Below, in pieces: positions 39,616 to 48,875 of a stretch of DNA of 64,000 nucleotides. The stretch covers positions 124,001 to 188,000 of the forward strand of contig QCBN01000002.1 of assembly GCA_003281585.1 (NCBI GenBank). Reading direction: 5' to 3'. Every line of letters begins with the position of its first letter. The stretch's first letter is position 1. The translations under genes and the position numbers were made by a program. The notes under the pieces are model-generated. The model saw nothing but the letters and a program-made list of their open reading frames with translations. It did not search any database and was not told the origin of the DNA. The stretch comes from Prochlorococcus sp. AG-347-I15. Its GTDB lineage: Bacteria > Cyanobacteriota > Cyanobacteriia > PCC-6307 > Cyanobiaceae.

Positions 39616-40689
39616 ATGTCGCCATCATCAAATAATCCAGCTTTAGAAAAGACATCAGATCTACATGTTGTTGAAACACGTCCATTAATACCACCAAGCA
39701 GATTACATAATGATATACCTTTAGATCATAACTCTGCTAATACAGTATCAAAAACAAGAAGATCTATACAAAATATTTTGCATCATAATAATAATAAACT
39801 TTTAGTTATTGTTGGTCCATGTTCTATTCATGATCTAGAGGCGGCAAAGGAATATTCAAAATATATTCAACATTTTCGAGAAATTTATAAAGATAAATTA
39901 GAAATAATTATGAGAGTATATTTTGAGAAACCAAGAACAACTATTGGGTGGAAGGGACTTATAAATGATCCCCATTTAGATGATTCCTATGATATTAATA
40001 CTGGTTTGAGACGAGCAAGAAGTTTGCTTTCCTATCTAGCAACTCGAGGAATACCTGCTGCTACAGAGTTATTAGATCCAATTGTTCCTCAATATATTGC
40101 TGATTTAATAAGTTGGACAGCCATAGGTGCAAGAACTACTGAAAGCCAAACTCATAGAGAAATGGCATCAGGATTATCAATGCCTATTGGCTTTAAAAAT
40201 GGAACTGATGGTTCTTTCAATACTGCAATAAATGCGATGCAGTCAGCTTCAAAATCTCATCATTTCTTAGGAGTAAACAATAATGGAATGGCTTCTATTA
40301 TTAACACTACTGGAAATCCCGATGGCCATATAGTTTTAAGAGGCGGCTCAAAAGGTCCAAATTTTGAAAGTCATTATGTTCAAAGAATTTCAGCTGAATT
40401 AAAGGAATGTAATCTTCCAGATAAAGTAATGATTGATTGTAGTCATGGAAATTCCAATAAAGACTTTCGCAAACAGTCTCAAGTACTTAAAAATATAGCT
40501 TCTCAAATAAGTAATGGTGAAAAGAATATTTTAGGAGTTATGCTTGAAAGTCATTTAAAAGCAGGTAATCAAAAACTCTTAAAAAAAGAGGATCTTGAGT
40601 TTGGCAGAAGCATTACAGATGCATGCATAGATATTGAGACAACAAAAGAATTACTTGCTATTTTGTATGGTTCAGTTAATTCGTTATAA
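39616..40689 (+). CDS. 3-deoxy-7-phosphoheptulonate synthase (class I, AroG-like)
   Basis: 357 residues. DAHP synthase, entry step of the shikimate pathway from PEP and erythrose-4-phosphate. VIVGPCSIHDLEAAKEYSK near residue 58, MRVYFEKPRTTIGWKGL near 100 with the PEP-binding Arg and Lys, LPIGFKNGTDG near 195 (MPIGFKN here) and IDCSHGNSNK near 275 are class I motifs of the AroG/AroF/AroH family. Which feedback amino acid regulates it cannot be told from the sequence alone. The first 25 residues are a polar extension. The 3' end overlaps the phytol-kinase-like gene by 14 nt. Confidence 0.93.
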   Translation: MSPSSNNPALEKTSDLHVVETRPLIPPSRLHNDIPLDHNSANTVSKTRRSIQNILHHNNNKLLVIVGPCSIHDLEAAKEYSKYIQHFREIYKDKLEIIMRVYFEKPRTTIGWKGLINDPHLDDSYDINTGLRRARSLLSYLATRGIPAATELLDPIVPQYIADLISWTAIGARTTESQTHREMASGLSMPIGFKNGTDGSFNTAINAMQSASKSHHFLGVNNNGMASIINTTGNPDGHIVLRGGSKGPNFESHYVQRISAELKECNLPDKVMIDCSHGNSNKDFRKQSQVLKNIASQISNGEKNILGVMLESHLKAGNQKLLKKEDLEFGRSITDACIDIETTKELLAILYGSVNSL

Positions 40690-41317
40690 AAAAATTGAAA
40701 TATAATGCTGATGAGATTGGAACAATAAAGTTATCTATTCCTAAAACACTAAATTGTTCGAGCATGGTTGCAATAAAAGCGATTGTAAAATAATTTAAAT
40801 TTAAATTATTTTGTTGAAGACTTCCTATCACGCAAACTACTATCAAGCTTGTTAAGAACATCGTAGTAGTACCTAATAGAGATTTTTTTTGTTCAAAAAA
40901 AATCCAACTTTTTGAATTAAAACTTTTGCCCAATAAACCAGCTAGTCCATCCCCGAAAGTCATAATAAAAAATCCAGTTATTAATGCATAAGGGTCTTTG
41001 TTCCAAAAAAGAGAAATTAAAATTAATAAACTAAGACAGTAAAATAATGTTCCATAACTTTTTCTTTCAACATCTTCAATTGTTGGGAATATTTTATATT
41101 TGTAATTAATAAGAACTATTAATGAAACAATGCCTGTAAAGGCAATAGCTGAGCTTTGATTAATTTTTAAAAATTGTGCAATTGGTATTAAAGGTCCTAT
41201 TCCGATATGTATTATTTTTCTATGTATTTCTTTCCTATCTTCATTAAATTTTTTAAAAACTATTGATATTAAAAAAATTGAAAATAAATATAATAAAATT
41301 ACAATAAATTTTACCAA
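40676..41317 (-). CDS. Phytol/polyprenol-kinase-like membrane protein
   Basis: 213 residues, six or so hydrophobic helices, TTG start 5 nt after the sigma-factor stop; no upstream ATG is in frame. EIHRKIIHIGIGPLIP near residue 30 and TFGDGLAGLLGK near 120 are the hallmarks of the dolichol kinase/CDP-diglyceride-synthetase-like family that includes plant VTE5 and VTE6. Those recycle phytol from chlorophyll to phytyl phosphates for tocopherol and chlorophyll. That activity is plausible but not proven here. It is co-directional with and downstream of the group 2 sigma gene, and overlaps the DAHP synthase tail. Confidence 0.8.
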   Translation of the reverse strand: MVKFIVILLYLFSIFLISIVFKKFNEDRKEIHRKIIHIGIGPLIPIAQFLKINQSSAIAFTGIVSLIVLINYKYKIFPTIEDVERKSYGTLFYCLSLLILISLFWNKDPYALITGFFIMTFGDGLAGLLGKSFNSKSWIFFEQKKSLLGTTTMFLTSLIVVCVIGSLQQNNLNLNYFTIAFIATMLEQFSVLGIDNFIVPISSALYFNFFITN

Positions 41318-41322
41318 TTTAA

Positions 41323-42342
41323 TTAAGCTGCTTTTTGATGATTTGTCATTACTCTAAGTTTTAATATCGCTTTAGCTTCTAGTTGTCTTACTCTTTCTCG
41401 TGATACATTAATTTGTCTGCCTATTTCTGCAAGTGTTAATGGTTCTTCTCCATCAAGGCCAAATCTGAGCTTCATTATTTTTTGTTCTCTTTCATTTAAT
41501 TGGGATAGCCAAGTGCCTAAATGTTCTTTTTGAATAGTTCTATCCATGCCTTCCATAGGCTCTTCAAAATTTGGATCAGGTATAAGTTCTCCAAGCGTGC
41601 TACGGTCTTCCTCACCTCTTGCATGAGCATCAAGAGAGGCACAAGGAGCACTTTGAGAAATTAAATCTTCTAAATCTTTTTGATCAATTCCCATCTCAGT
41701 AGCCATTTCTAATCTCGTAGGTTGTCTACCAAATTTATGTGATAATTCTCTAGAAACTCTTCTCATTTTAGATAGTTTCTCACTTATGTGAATAGGTAGT
41801 CGGATTGTTCTAGCACTATTATCAATAGCTCTCGTCATTCCCTGCCTAATCCACCAGTAAGCATAAGTTGAAAATTTATATCCCATGGCAGGATCAAATT
41901 TATCTACAGCTCTTTCTAGACCAATAGCACCCTCTTGGACTAGATCTAATAATTCAAGCCCTTGATTTTGGTATTTTTTTGCTACCGAGACAACTAGTCT
42001 TAGATTTGCTGCCATCATTCTGTCTCTAGCTTTTTTCCCAATTTTAATTTGATAAAGATTGCGTTGCGTTCTATCAGTTTCAGGAATTTGTAGCAATTTT
42101 TTCATGTTTTGAACATGATGAGCTAACTCTATTTCTTCTGCTGGAGTAAGAAGAGGAACTCTACCTATACTGCTTAAGTAATAACCAATAGAATCAGAAG
42201 CAAGTCTTCCAGATTTTTTTTGGCTTTGTTTTGCAGTTAGACTGGATTTTGTTTTGCGAGTCTTGCCCGCAGTGTTTGGTAATCTTGGCTCTTCAAAATT
42301 ATTTTCTGAAGAACTCTTTGTAGATTCCAGAGGGATCCCCAT
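41323..42342 (-). CDS. Group 2 (non-essential, RpoD-like) sigma factor
   Basis: 339 residues from the ATG at 42342; an in-frame GTG at 42345 is the alternative. AGGAGG on the minus strand (42351-42356) is 8 nt from the ATG and favours it. Region 1.2 is DSIGYYLSSIGRVPLLT near residue 50, region 2 contains LRLVVSVAKKYQNQGLELLDLVQEG (shown in part) and STYAYWWIRQGMTRAI, and region 4 ends GRQINVSRERVRQLEAKA. It lacks the long region 1.1 of the principal sigma factor, as in group 2 factors that respond to light, nutrient or diel changes. The N-terminal 45 residues are a polar tail. Confidence 0.93.
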   Translation of the reverse strand: MGIPLESTKSSSENNFEEPRLPNTAGKTRKTKSSLTAKQSQKKSGRLASDSIGYYLSSIGRVPLLTPAEEIELAHHVQNMKKLLQIPETDRTQRNLYQIKIGKKARDRMMAANLRLVVSVAKKYQNQGLELLDLVQEGAIGLERAVDKFDPAMGYKFSTYAYWWIRQGMTRAIDNSARTIRLPIHISEKLSKMRRVSRELSHKFGRQPTRLEMATEMGIDQKDLEDLISQSAPCASLDAHARGEEDRSTLGELIPDPNFEEPMEGMDRTIQKEHLGTWLSQLNEREQKIMKLRFGLDGEEPLTLAEIGRQINVSRERVRQLEAKAILKLRVMTNHQKAA

Positions 42343-42350
42343 CACCCTGG

Positions 42351-42356
42351 CCTCCT
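42351..42356 (-). promoter_or_regulatory. Consensus Shine-Dalgarno AGGAGG for the sigma-factor gene
   Basis: The plus strand reads CCTCCT. It lies 8 nt from the ATG at 42342 and 5 nt from the GTG at 42345, so it decides the start in favour of the ATG. Confidence 0.7.
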
Positions 42357-42429
42357 AATAAATAGTGGATTTTTTAAAAAGCTAGCACTGAAATCGAAAT
42401 AAAAACTACTTTTACGTTGAAACTTTAAA

Positions 42430-42451
42430 GACAAAAAAAGATTTTTTTGTC
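42430..42451 (-). terminator. Perfect 10-bp hairpin between ppk and the sigma-factor gene
   Basis: GACAAAAAAA (42430-42439) and TTTTTTTGTC (42442-42451) are exact inverted repeats around a 2-nt centre. It lies about 105 nt after the ppk stop and 88 nt before the sigma start. It could terminate ppk transcripts or form a structured 5' leader for the sigma mRNA. The rest of the 209-nt gap (42346-42554) is AT-rich with no ORF seen. Confidence 0.5.
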
Positions 42452-42554
42452 CTAGTTTCTTGAAATCTATTGATATGAAAGGCTTTTAAAAAAATAAAAA
42501 AATTTTTAAAATATTAAGTATTTTTTTAAATGTTATAAAAATCAATATTGTTTT

Positions 42555-44633
42555 TTATTTTTCGATGAGATCAATTTGTGAACGATTATCTGCAGAATCT
42601 AATGCATATTTTGCATAAGAACCATCTTCTTTCATTGTCCAAGAAAAGTAATCATCTTTAATGTATGTTTTCAAAAGGGCTTTTAGTTGAGATTTTAATT
42701 CTGAATCTTCTATTGGAGTAATGGCCTCTATTCTTCTATCAAGATTTCTTCTCATCCAATCTGCACTCCCAATGAAAACCTCATTATCATTATTGTTACA
42801 AAACCAAAAAATTCTAGAGTGTTCAAGAAAATGCCCAATAATGCTTATGACTTTAATATTTTCACTTAAATTTTTTCTTTGGGGATATAAGCAACAAATA
42901 CCTCTTACTATTAGACTAATTTTTACACCTGATTCAGAAGCTAAATAAAGAAGTTTAATAATTTCTGGATCTACTAAAGAATTCATTTTTGCAATTATTT
43001 CGGCTTTTTTGCCTTCCTTTGCATTTTGAATCTCTCTATTTATAAGAAAAATAAATTTCTCTCTCATCGATGAGGGAGAAACCAATAATTTTTGATAACT
43101 TTTTTGTTTAGAGAAACCTGATAAGTAATTAAATAACTCAAGTAAATCTGAGGCAATATCAGGATCTGTTGAAAGTAATCCTAAATCTGTATAAAACCTT
43201 GAAGTATTAGAGTTATAGTTTCCTGTACCAATATGAAAATAATTCCTTAATCGTCCTTTTTCTTTTCTTACTATTAGAGCTATTTTTGTATGTGTTTTAT
43301 ATCCTATTATTCCATATACAACATGAATTCCAGCTTGTTCAAGTTGTTTTGCCCATTGAATATTATTGTCTTCATCAAATCTTGCCTTTAGTTCAACAAG
43401 AGTCATTACTTCTTTACCATTCTCTGCAGCTCTCATTAAGGCTGTGATGATAGGCGAATCCTTAGAAACACGATATAAAGTAATTTTTATAGCCATTACA
43501 AGCGGATCATCGGCTGCTTTGTTTATAAACTCTTCAACTGATGTTTTAAATAAGTCGTACGGATGATGAAGCAGAATATTTGTTTTCTTAAGTATTCTGA
43601 AAATAGAATTGAGGTTTTTGTCAGTAGAAAAATCTAAATTTTTTAATTGTGGGTGAGTTTTCCCAATAAGTAGATTTTCTTTTAAATCATCTCTATTAAT
43701 TTTTGTAAGCTGATTTAAATCGTCAAGGCCTAATAAACTTTTGCAAAAGTATATATATTCTTCTTGTATTGAGATACTTCCAATTAGTAATTTTAGAATA
43801 TTTTCTGGCATATCCGATTCAACTTCTAATCTAACCACGTCTCCACCTAATCTTCTCTTTTGTAAACTTTGTTCAACTGCCATAAGAAGATCATCAGCTT
43901 CAAGTTCCTTTAGTTCTAAATCCGCATCTCTTGTCACTCTAAAAAAAGAGTAATTTATACATTCCATTCCGTTAAATAAAGTATTTATATTATTCCCAAT
44001 TAAATCTTCAACACTTATGAAAACGTGTGAACTTACATCACTATGTTGAATAATTTCAGTGGGAATTTGTATAAACCTATTAATATTTTTTGTTGGTATT
44101 TTTATTCTGACAAATTGATTTTTAGAATTTTCCTCATCCCTAATGAGAGCTGCCAAATTTAGACTTAAATTACTTATAAAAGGAAATGGATGTGCTGGAT
44201 CAACAACTAATGGAGTTAATAAAGGGAAAATAGATGAAGTGAAGAAGTTATTACACCAATTTTTTTGATTTTCAGTTAGGTCTTTATATTTTTTTAAAAT
44301 TACACCTTTTTCTTTTAGTTCAAAATTTAATTCATTATTTACGTAGCTTTCTTGAAGAGTAGTTAATTTTTTGACTTCTTTGTTGATTTTTGTTAATTGC
44401 TCTTTAGGGGTAAGTCCGTCAATACTTTTTTTGTTAATTCCTGCTTCAACTTGAGCCTTTAATGAAGCTACCCTTACCATAAAAAACTCATCAAGATTAT
44501 TACTAAAAATTGAAAAAAATTTTACTTTATCTAGAATTTTGTACTCCTTTTCCATACCAGTTAGGAGTACTCTTTTATTGAATTCAATCCAACTTAATTC
44601 TCTATTAATAAAAAAATTAGCTTGGCTTTTCAT
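42555..44633 (-). CDS. ppk: Polyphosphate kinase
   Basis: 692 residues, full length PPK1. It makes inorganic polyphosphate from ATP. NRELSWIEFNKRVL near residue 9 starts the N domain and DEFFMVRVASLKAQVE is near 48. The autophosphorylated His lies in YFHIGTGNYNSNTSRFYTD near 458, and the second His in GHFLEHSRIFWF near 613; SADWMRRNLDRRIE follows. Its start overlaps the stop of the MFS gene as TAATG, so the two are translationally coupled. Relevant to phosphorus storage in a P-limited plankton. Confidence 0.97.
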   Translation of the reverse strand: MKSQANFFINRELSWIEFNKRVLLTGMEKEYKILDKVKFFSIFSNNLDEFFMVRVASLKAQVEAGINKKSIDGLTPKEQLTKINKEVKKLTTLQESYVNNELNFELKEKGVILKKYKDLTENQKNWCNNFFTSSIFPLLTPLVVDPAHPFPFISNLSLNLAALIRDEENSKNQFVRIKIPTKNINRFIQIPTEIIQHSDVSSHVFISVEDLIGNNINTLFNGMECINYSFFRVTRDADLELKELEADDLLMAVEQSLQKRRLGGDVVRLEVESDMPENILKLLIGSISIQEEYIYFCKSLLGLDDLNQLTKINRDDLKENLLIGKTHPQLKNLDFSTDKNLNSIFRILKKTNILLHHPYDLFKTSVEEFINKAADDPLVMAIKITLYRVSKDSPIITALMRAAENGKEVMTLVELKARFDEDNNIQWAKQLEQAGIHVVYGIIGYKTHTKIALIVRKEKGRLRNYFHIGTGNYNSNTSRFYTDLGLLSTDPDIASDLLELFNYLSGFSKQKSYQKLLVSPSSMREKFIFLINREIQNAKEGKKAEIIAKMNSLVDPEIIKLLYLASESGVKISLIVRGICCLYPQRKNLSENIKVISIIGHFLEHSRIFWFCNNNDNEVFIGSADWMRRNLDRRIEAITPIEDSELKSQLKALLKTYIKDDYFSWTMKEDGSYAKYALDSADNRSQIDLIEK

Positions 44634-45916
44634 TAAATTACTTTTGGTTTTTGATTGTTAAAAGAATTATTATTTTTACCCTCTGCAATAAGGTATATCA
44701 TGAAAAGTAAGATAACGGAACCAGCTATAAAGGGCGATTTAGGACCAAAACTATCATAAACCCTTCCTGCCATTGCAATTCCTAAAACTCCTCCAAGACT
44801 CTGTAGACCCTGAAGGCTACTTAAAATTGATCCTTGTTTATCAATGTCTAATTTCTTAGATATTAGTGCTCTTAACGTGGGCGTAATTAACCCTGCCCCA
44901 ACGGCTAAAAATGAAACAGCTGAATAAATATTAATTGTCGCATTTTCTTTTGGAGCGGTTATTAAAAGAGTACATGCCACAAGAATAAAGCCTGATCCGA
45001 CTAGTGTTAATCGCATTTCGCCAAATTGCTTTACCAGAGGCCCAATTAATCCTCCCTGAACGATAATTGCAATGATTCCTACTACAACAAGAGTTCCACT
45101 TGATGCTTTGGTTGTCCAGTTTAAAGATTCTTGAAGGAAAAATATCAGGATATTGGTCAATCCAGTAAAAGCAATAAAGTAAATAAAAAAAGCTAATGAT
45201 AACTTTTTAATCTTTTCTTCTTTGAAAACTGTAAATAGAGCTTTTAATGGGTTTTTAAAATTAGTTTTTGATTTACTTGAGTCACTATTAGGCTTGGTTT
45301 CTGGTAAGTAAAAAAATACAAGGAGAAAATTTATTATTGGAATGATTGAGGCTATTAAAACTGGAATAATAAAATTATTATTTGTAGTTCTTGCAAAAAT
45401 TACAACAAAAATATTACCTAAGAAAAAACTTAAACCAAAAGCTACACCAATAAGCCCAAATGTTTTTGCTCTTTTTTCAGGGCTTGAAATATCTGCAAGA
45501 ATTGTTGTTGCAGTAGCTGCAGTCCCCCCACTTAAACCGTCAATTAGTCTCGCTAAAAATAATAAAAATAAAGGGATAGAGGCTATTGAATTTGACCAAT
45601 TAAAAAGAACTGTAAAAGATAATATTGATATTCCTATTACTGAGCCAGTAATACAAAAAAGAGTGACAGGTCTTCTTCCATATCTATCACTCATAAGTCC
45701 TATAAAAGGAGAAGCTGTAAATTGAGCTAATTGATAAGTACATGATAATAAACCATATGTACTTGCTTTAGAATCAAAAAGTAAAACAAAAGAGGGTAAT
45801 ATAGGTAACAGTATACTTTCACTTAAACGATCATTTAGAAGAGTGATAAACGCACTAAGGAGAGTAAATTTTTTATTTGGTTTTAATAAACTTTCTTTCA
45901 TAATATTTACCTTCAT
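44633..45916 (-). CDS. Major facilitator superfamily exporter
   Basis: 427 residues with about twelve hydrophobic helices. Motif A, GLMSDRYGRRPV, lies between helices 2 and 3 near residue 75, and a degenerate copy follows in the second half. RLIDGLSGGTAATATTI near 128 is like the TetA/drug-exporter branch. The substrate is unknown. A second Met five codons in (45901) is an alternative start. It is coupled to ppk by TAATG and divergent from cobA by 30 nt. Confidence 0.85.
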   Translation of the reverse strand: MKVNIMKESLLKPNKKFTLLSAFITLLNDRLSESILLPILPSFVLLFDSKASTYGLLSCTYQLAQFTASPFIGLMSDRYGRRPVTLFCITGSVIGISILSFTVLFNWSNSIASIPLFLLFLARLIDGLSGGTAATATTILADISSPEKRAKTFGLIGVAFGLSFFLGNIFVVIFARTTNNNFIIPVLIASIIPIINFLLVFFYLPETKPNSDSSKSKTNFKNPLKALFTVFKEEKIKKLSLAFFIYFIAFTGLTNILIFFLQESLNWTTKASSGTLVVVGIIAIIVQGGLIGPLVKQFGEMRLTLVGSGFILVACTLLITAPKENATINIYSAVSFLAVGAGLITPTLRALISKKLDIDKQGSILSSLQGLQSLGGVLGIAMAGRVYDSFGPKSPFIAGSVILLFMIYLIAEGKNNNSFNNQKPKVI

Positions 45917-45946
45917 TGCAATTAACTTTTACTACCATACTTGTTA

Positions 45947-46762
45947 ATGGAGATTATTGTGCCTGGCATTGTTTATTTGGTTGGAGCAGGTCCTGGTGAC
46001 CCCGAGCTTTTAACTCTTAAAGCTTTACGCCTAATAAAAAATTGTGATGCATTAGTCCATGATGCTTTAATTCCTGATGAAATAACAAAAGAGGCAGGAA
46101 AAAATACAGAAATTTTCCATGTAGGCAAAAGAGCTGGGAAGTGTTCTGTACCTCAGGTTGAAACTAATGCTCTTATTTTGAAATTGGCAAAAGAAGGCAA
46201 AAATGTCGTAAGGCTTAAAGGGGGAGATCCATTCGTTTTTTCTAGAGGTGGTGAAGAGGTATCGATTTTAGAAAAAAATGGAATTTCAGTTGAAATCGTT
46301 CCTGGTATTACTTCTGGGATAGCTGCCCCCACATATTTTGGTATTCCACTAACCCATAGAGATGCTGCCAGTTCCGTAACTTTCGTCACTGGACATGAGC
46401 GTGTAGACAAGGAAAAAAAGACAGTGAATTGGAGAGATTTAGCTAAATCATCAGATAGCTTAGTAATTTTTATGGGAATAAAAAATATTGAATATATTGT
46501 GGAAGAATTAATTCTAGGTGGTTTAGATAAGAATACTAAATGCGCTGTAATCCAGGAAGCTACTTTAAAAAATCAAAAATGTTTGATAGAGAAATTAAGT
46601 AATCTTCCAGATAAAATCAAAGATAAAGAATTTTCAGCTCCGTCAATCATTATTATTGGAAAAATTGTTGAATTTAAGGTTAATAACAATATAACTAAAG
46701 TATCTGATGTCTATTTACCAGATATTAATAAAGTTCAACTATATAATAAATCCCAAAAATAG
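45947..46762 (+). CDS. cobA: Uroporphyrinogen-III C-methyltransferase
   Basis: 271 residues from the ATG at 45947 (an in-frame TTG at 45941 is possible). Methylates uroporphyrinogen III to precorrin-2 with SAM, the branch to cobalamin and sirohaem. VYLVGAGPGDPELLTLKAL near residue 9 and VRLKGGDPFVFSRGGEE near 87 are the two diagnostic SUMT motifs. It is the stand-alone form without the CysG dehydrogenase part. Cobalamin is used by the queG product. The 3' end overlaps pabC by 28 nt. Confidence 0.95.
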   Translation: MEIIVPGIVYLVGAGPGDPELLTLKALRLIKNCDALVHDALIPDEITKEAGKNTEIFHVGKRAGKCSVPQVETNALILKLAKEGKNVVRLKGGDPFVFSRGGEEVSILEKNGISVEIVPGITSGIAAPTYFGIPLTHRDAASSVTFVTGHERVDKEKKTVNWRDLAKSSDSLVIFMGIKNIEYIVEELILGGLDKNTKCAVIQEATLKNQKCLIEKLSNLPDKIKDKEFSAPSIIIIGKIVEFKVNNNITKVSDVYLPDINKVQLYNKSQK

Positions 46763-47562
46763 ATTGGATCGAATTTAGATTTTAGCTTCATATCATTAAC
46801 TTGATTAATTTGTCTGCAAGATAAGCTATTAATTGCAATTATTATGTCATCATTTTGAAATTCTGGAGGTATTAATTCTTCTTTTACAATTTTCAACTTT
46901 AAAGCTTTAGAAATCATAATCCCCTCTAAACAGCCGCTCTCTTTTCTAGGAGTTATCCATTGATTATTTCTTTTAATGAGAAGATTAAATGTACTTCCAC
47001 AACAAAGTTCACCTGACGTATTCAAAAGGATAGAATCATCAAATGATTTTTCATTAGCTTCTGTCAAAACTTGTATTGCCTGATTATATGAAAATGTTTT
47101 GCATTTACCTATAAGACTGAATTCATTTATTTTTTCTGTCTGACTAATGCAAACGCTTATTGGATTAAAATTTGGTTTGATTCTATAGAACTCAAGCCAT
47201 ATATTATCCAAATCTTTTGTCTCTGAGGTGCTATCAATTGTTAGTTTTCGACCTTCATTAGTTCCTCTACTATAGTTTATTCTTACTGAAGCAAATTGAT
47301 CATTTTTAAGCGATAACTTTCTAATTCCATCGTGAATAAGTTGTCTCAAAGTTAATTTATTTATTTTGAGATTAATATTTAAAATCTTGCTACTTTTTTC
47401 TAACCTTTTCAGATGTTCATCAAACAGAATAGGTTTGTTTTCTTTTATCAAAATAGTCTCAAATATACCATCAGCAAATTTTAATCCTCTATTATTAGCA
47501 GTAATAAATATTCTATCAATATCCAACCATTGATACTTGTGCCAGCCTAATGTTTCAATCAT
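46735..47562 (-). CDS. pabC: Class IV aminotransferase, likely 4-amino-4-deoxychorismate lyase
   Basis: 275 residues, PLP fold type IV. FADGIFETI near residue 30 and the Lys in GKCKTFSYNQAIQV near 150 (Schiff base) are typical, and ECLEG-like GCLEGIMISKALK near 218 is the phosphate-binding part. Branched-chain aminotransferase and D-amino-acid transaminase share this fold; pabC is preferred because it follows pabB with an ATGA overlap. It yields p-aminobenzoate for folate. Its first residues MIETLGWHKYQW are less conserved. Confidence 0.85.
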   Translation of the reverse strand: MIETLGWHKYQWLDIDRIFITANNRGLKFADGIFETILIKENKPILFDEHLKRLEKSSKILNINLKINKLTLRQLIHDGIRKLSLKNDQFASVRINYSRGTNEGRKLTIDSTSETKDLDNIWLEFYRIKPNFNPISVCISQTEKINEFSLIGKCKTFSYNQAIQVLTEANEKSFDDSILLNTSGELCCGSTFNLLIKRNNQWITPRKESGCLEGIMISKALKLKIVKEELIPPEFQNDDIIIAINSLSCRQINQVNDMKLKSKFDPIYFWDLLYS

Positions 47563-48875
47563 TTTAGTGAATCAATTAATGGTAAAAGTTTCCACTTTAG
47601 TTCATTAGTTTCCTCTTCAGGGTTCGAGTCAATAACTATTCCGCAACCAGCATATATATTGATTTTTTTGTCTTTGATGAAAAATGATCTTATTAGTATA
47701 TTGCTGTCAAACTCTCCATTCCAATCAAGCTTCATAAATGAGCCACAGTAAGGTCCACGTTCACATTCTTCTAATTCAAAAAGTCTCTGGCATGATCTTA
47801 ATTTAGGTGCTCCAGTTATAGAGCCCCCAGGCCAACAAGCTTTTAGTAAATCAATCCAGTTTTTGTCCTTTTTTAATTTGCCTCTGATTACTGATGTTAG
47901 ATGATGAACTCTTAAGAAACTTTCAAGCTTTAATATTTCTGGCACCATAATACTTCCTGTTTCGCAAACTTTACTTAAATCATTTCTTATTAGGTCAACA
48001 ATCATAATATTTTCGGCTCTATCTTTTTCGTTCGTTATTAAATCGATAGCATTAAGTGCGTCTTGATTTAAATCCTTATCTCTGGATCTAGTTCCTTTGA
48101 TTGGTCTTGATTCTACAAAATTTTTATTATCTATTTTTATAAATCTTTCTGGCGAGGTAGATAATACAGCCTCTTTATAATTATCATTATTTATTATTAT
48201 TCCTCCAAAGGGAGCTCTTAATTTCTTTCTTATTTTCAAATAAATATCTAGAGGATTATAGTTTTTGGAAGATTCAATTTCGCATTTAGTTGTTAGGTTT
48301 GCTTGAAATATATCCCCTAAGGAAATTAATTTTTTCAATTTTAGAATATTTTTCTGAAATTTTTCAGCCATTTCGTCCAAATTGATTTTTGAAAAATCAA
48401 AATTCAAATTTGTTTTAATAATATTTTCTTCTTCAATATTTTTAATATTGTTGATTATGCTTTTATAATTCATCAGTTCAGATGAGTTTGTGCCTTCGAT
48501 AATTATTTCTTTTTTTATTAGATTACATTTAATGATTGGATCATATGATCCAATCCATAAAGTTGCCATATTAGATTTTCTCCATGGGTTTTTTGGTTCA
48601 ATGTAAACTCCAGCTTCATAACTTAACCATCCGATCCAAAATCCTTTTTCAATATTTTTTAAATTATTAAATGGATTATTAGTTTTGTCTAAGTTATTGA
48701 TATCTCTTGATTGGATTACTTTTTTAGGTTTAATCCCTATTATTGACCATTCCCCATTTTCTTTGCCATCACTGTCTAGCCAAGCTAATCCTTTATTTCC
48801 AAATTTTTTTGTTAGAGCATGCGCAATCAGAGCTGGATCTATCCATTTTTCAAGAATTATTTTTTTTATTTTCAT
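47559..48875 (-). CDS. pabB: Aminodeoxychorismate synthase component I
   Basis: 438 residues, chorismate-binding fold. RPIKGTRSRD near residue 260 has Lys where anthranilate synthase TrpE has Ala (PIAGT); in PabB this Lys is the nucleophile, so aminodeoxychorismate is the likely product. IVDLIRNDLSKVC near 290 and WPGGSITGAPK near 348 complete the signature. The glutaminase subunit PabA is not in the window. Translation is coupled to queC upstream (ATGA) and to pabC downstream (ATGA). Confidence 0.92.
   Translation of the reverse strand: MKIKKIILEKWIDPALIAHALTKKFGNKGLAWLDSDGKENGEWSIIGIKPKKVIQSRDINNLDKTNNPFNNLKNIEKGFWIGWLSYEAGVYIEPKNPWRKSNMATLWIGSYDPIIKCNLIKKEIIIEGTNSSELMNYKSIINNIKNIEEENIIKTNLNFDFSKINLDEMAEKFQKNILKLKKLISLGDIFQANLTTKCEIESSKNYNPLDIYLKIRKKLRAPFGGIIINNDNYKEAVLSTSPERFIKIDNKNFVESRPIKGTRSRDKDLNQDALNAIDLITNEKDRAENIMIVDLIRNDLSKVCETGSIMVPEILKLESFLRVHHLTSVIRGKLKKDKNWIDLLKACWPGGSITGAPKLRSCQRLFELEECERGPYCGSFMKLDWNGEFDSNILIRSFFIKDKKINIYAGCGIVIDSNPEEETNELKWKLLPLIDSLK

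Noticed and set aside
45342-45725. 127-residue frame antisense to the MFS exporter
   Set aside because: Shadow of hydrophobic codons in the transporter; no independent support.
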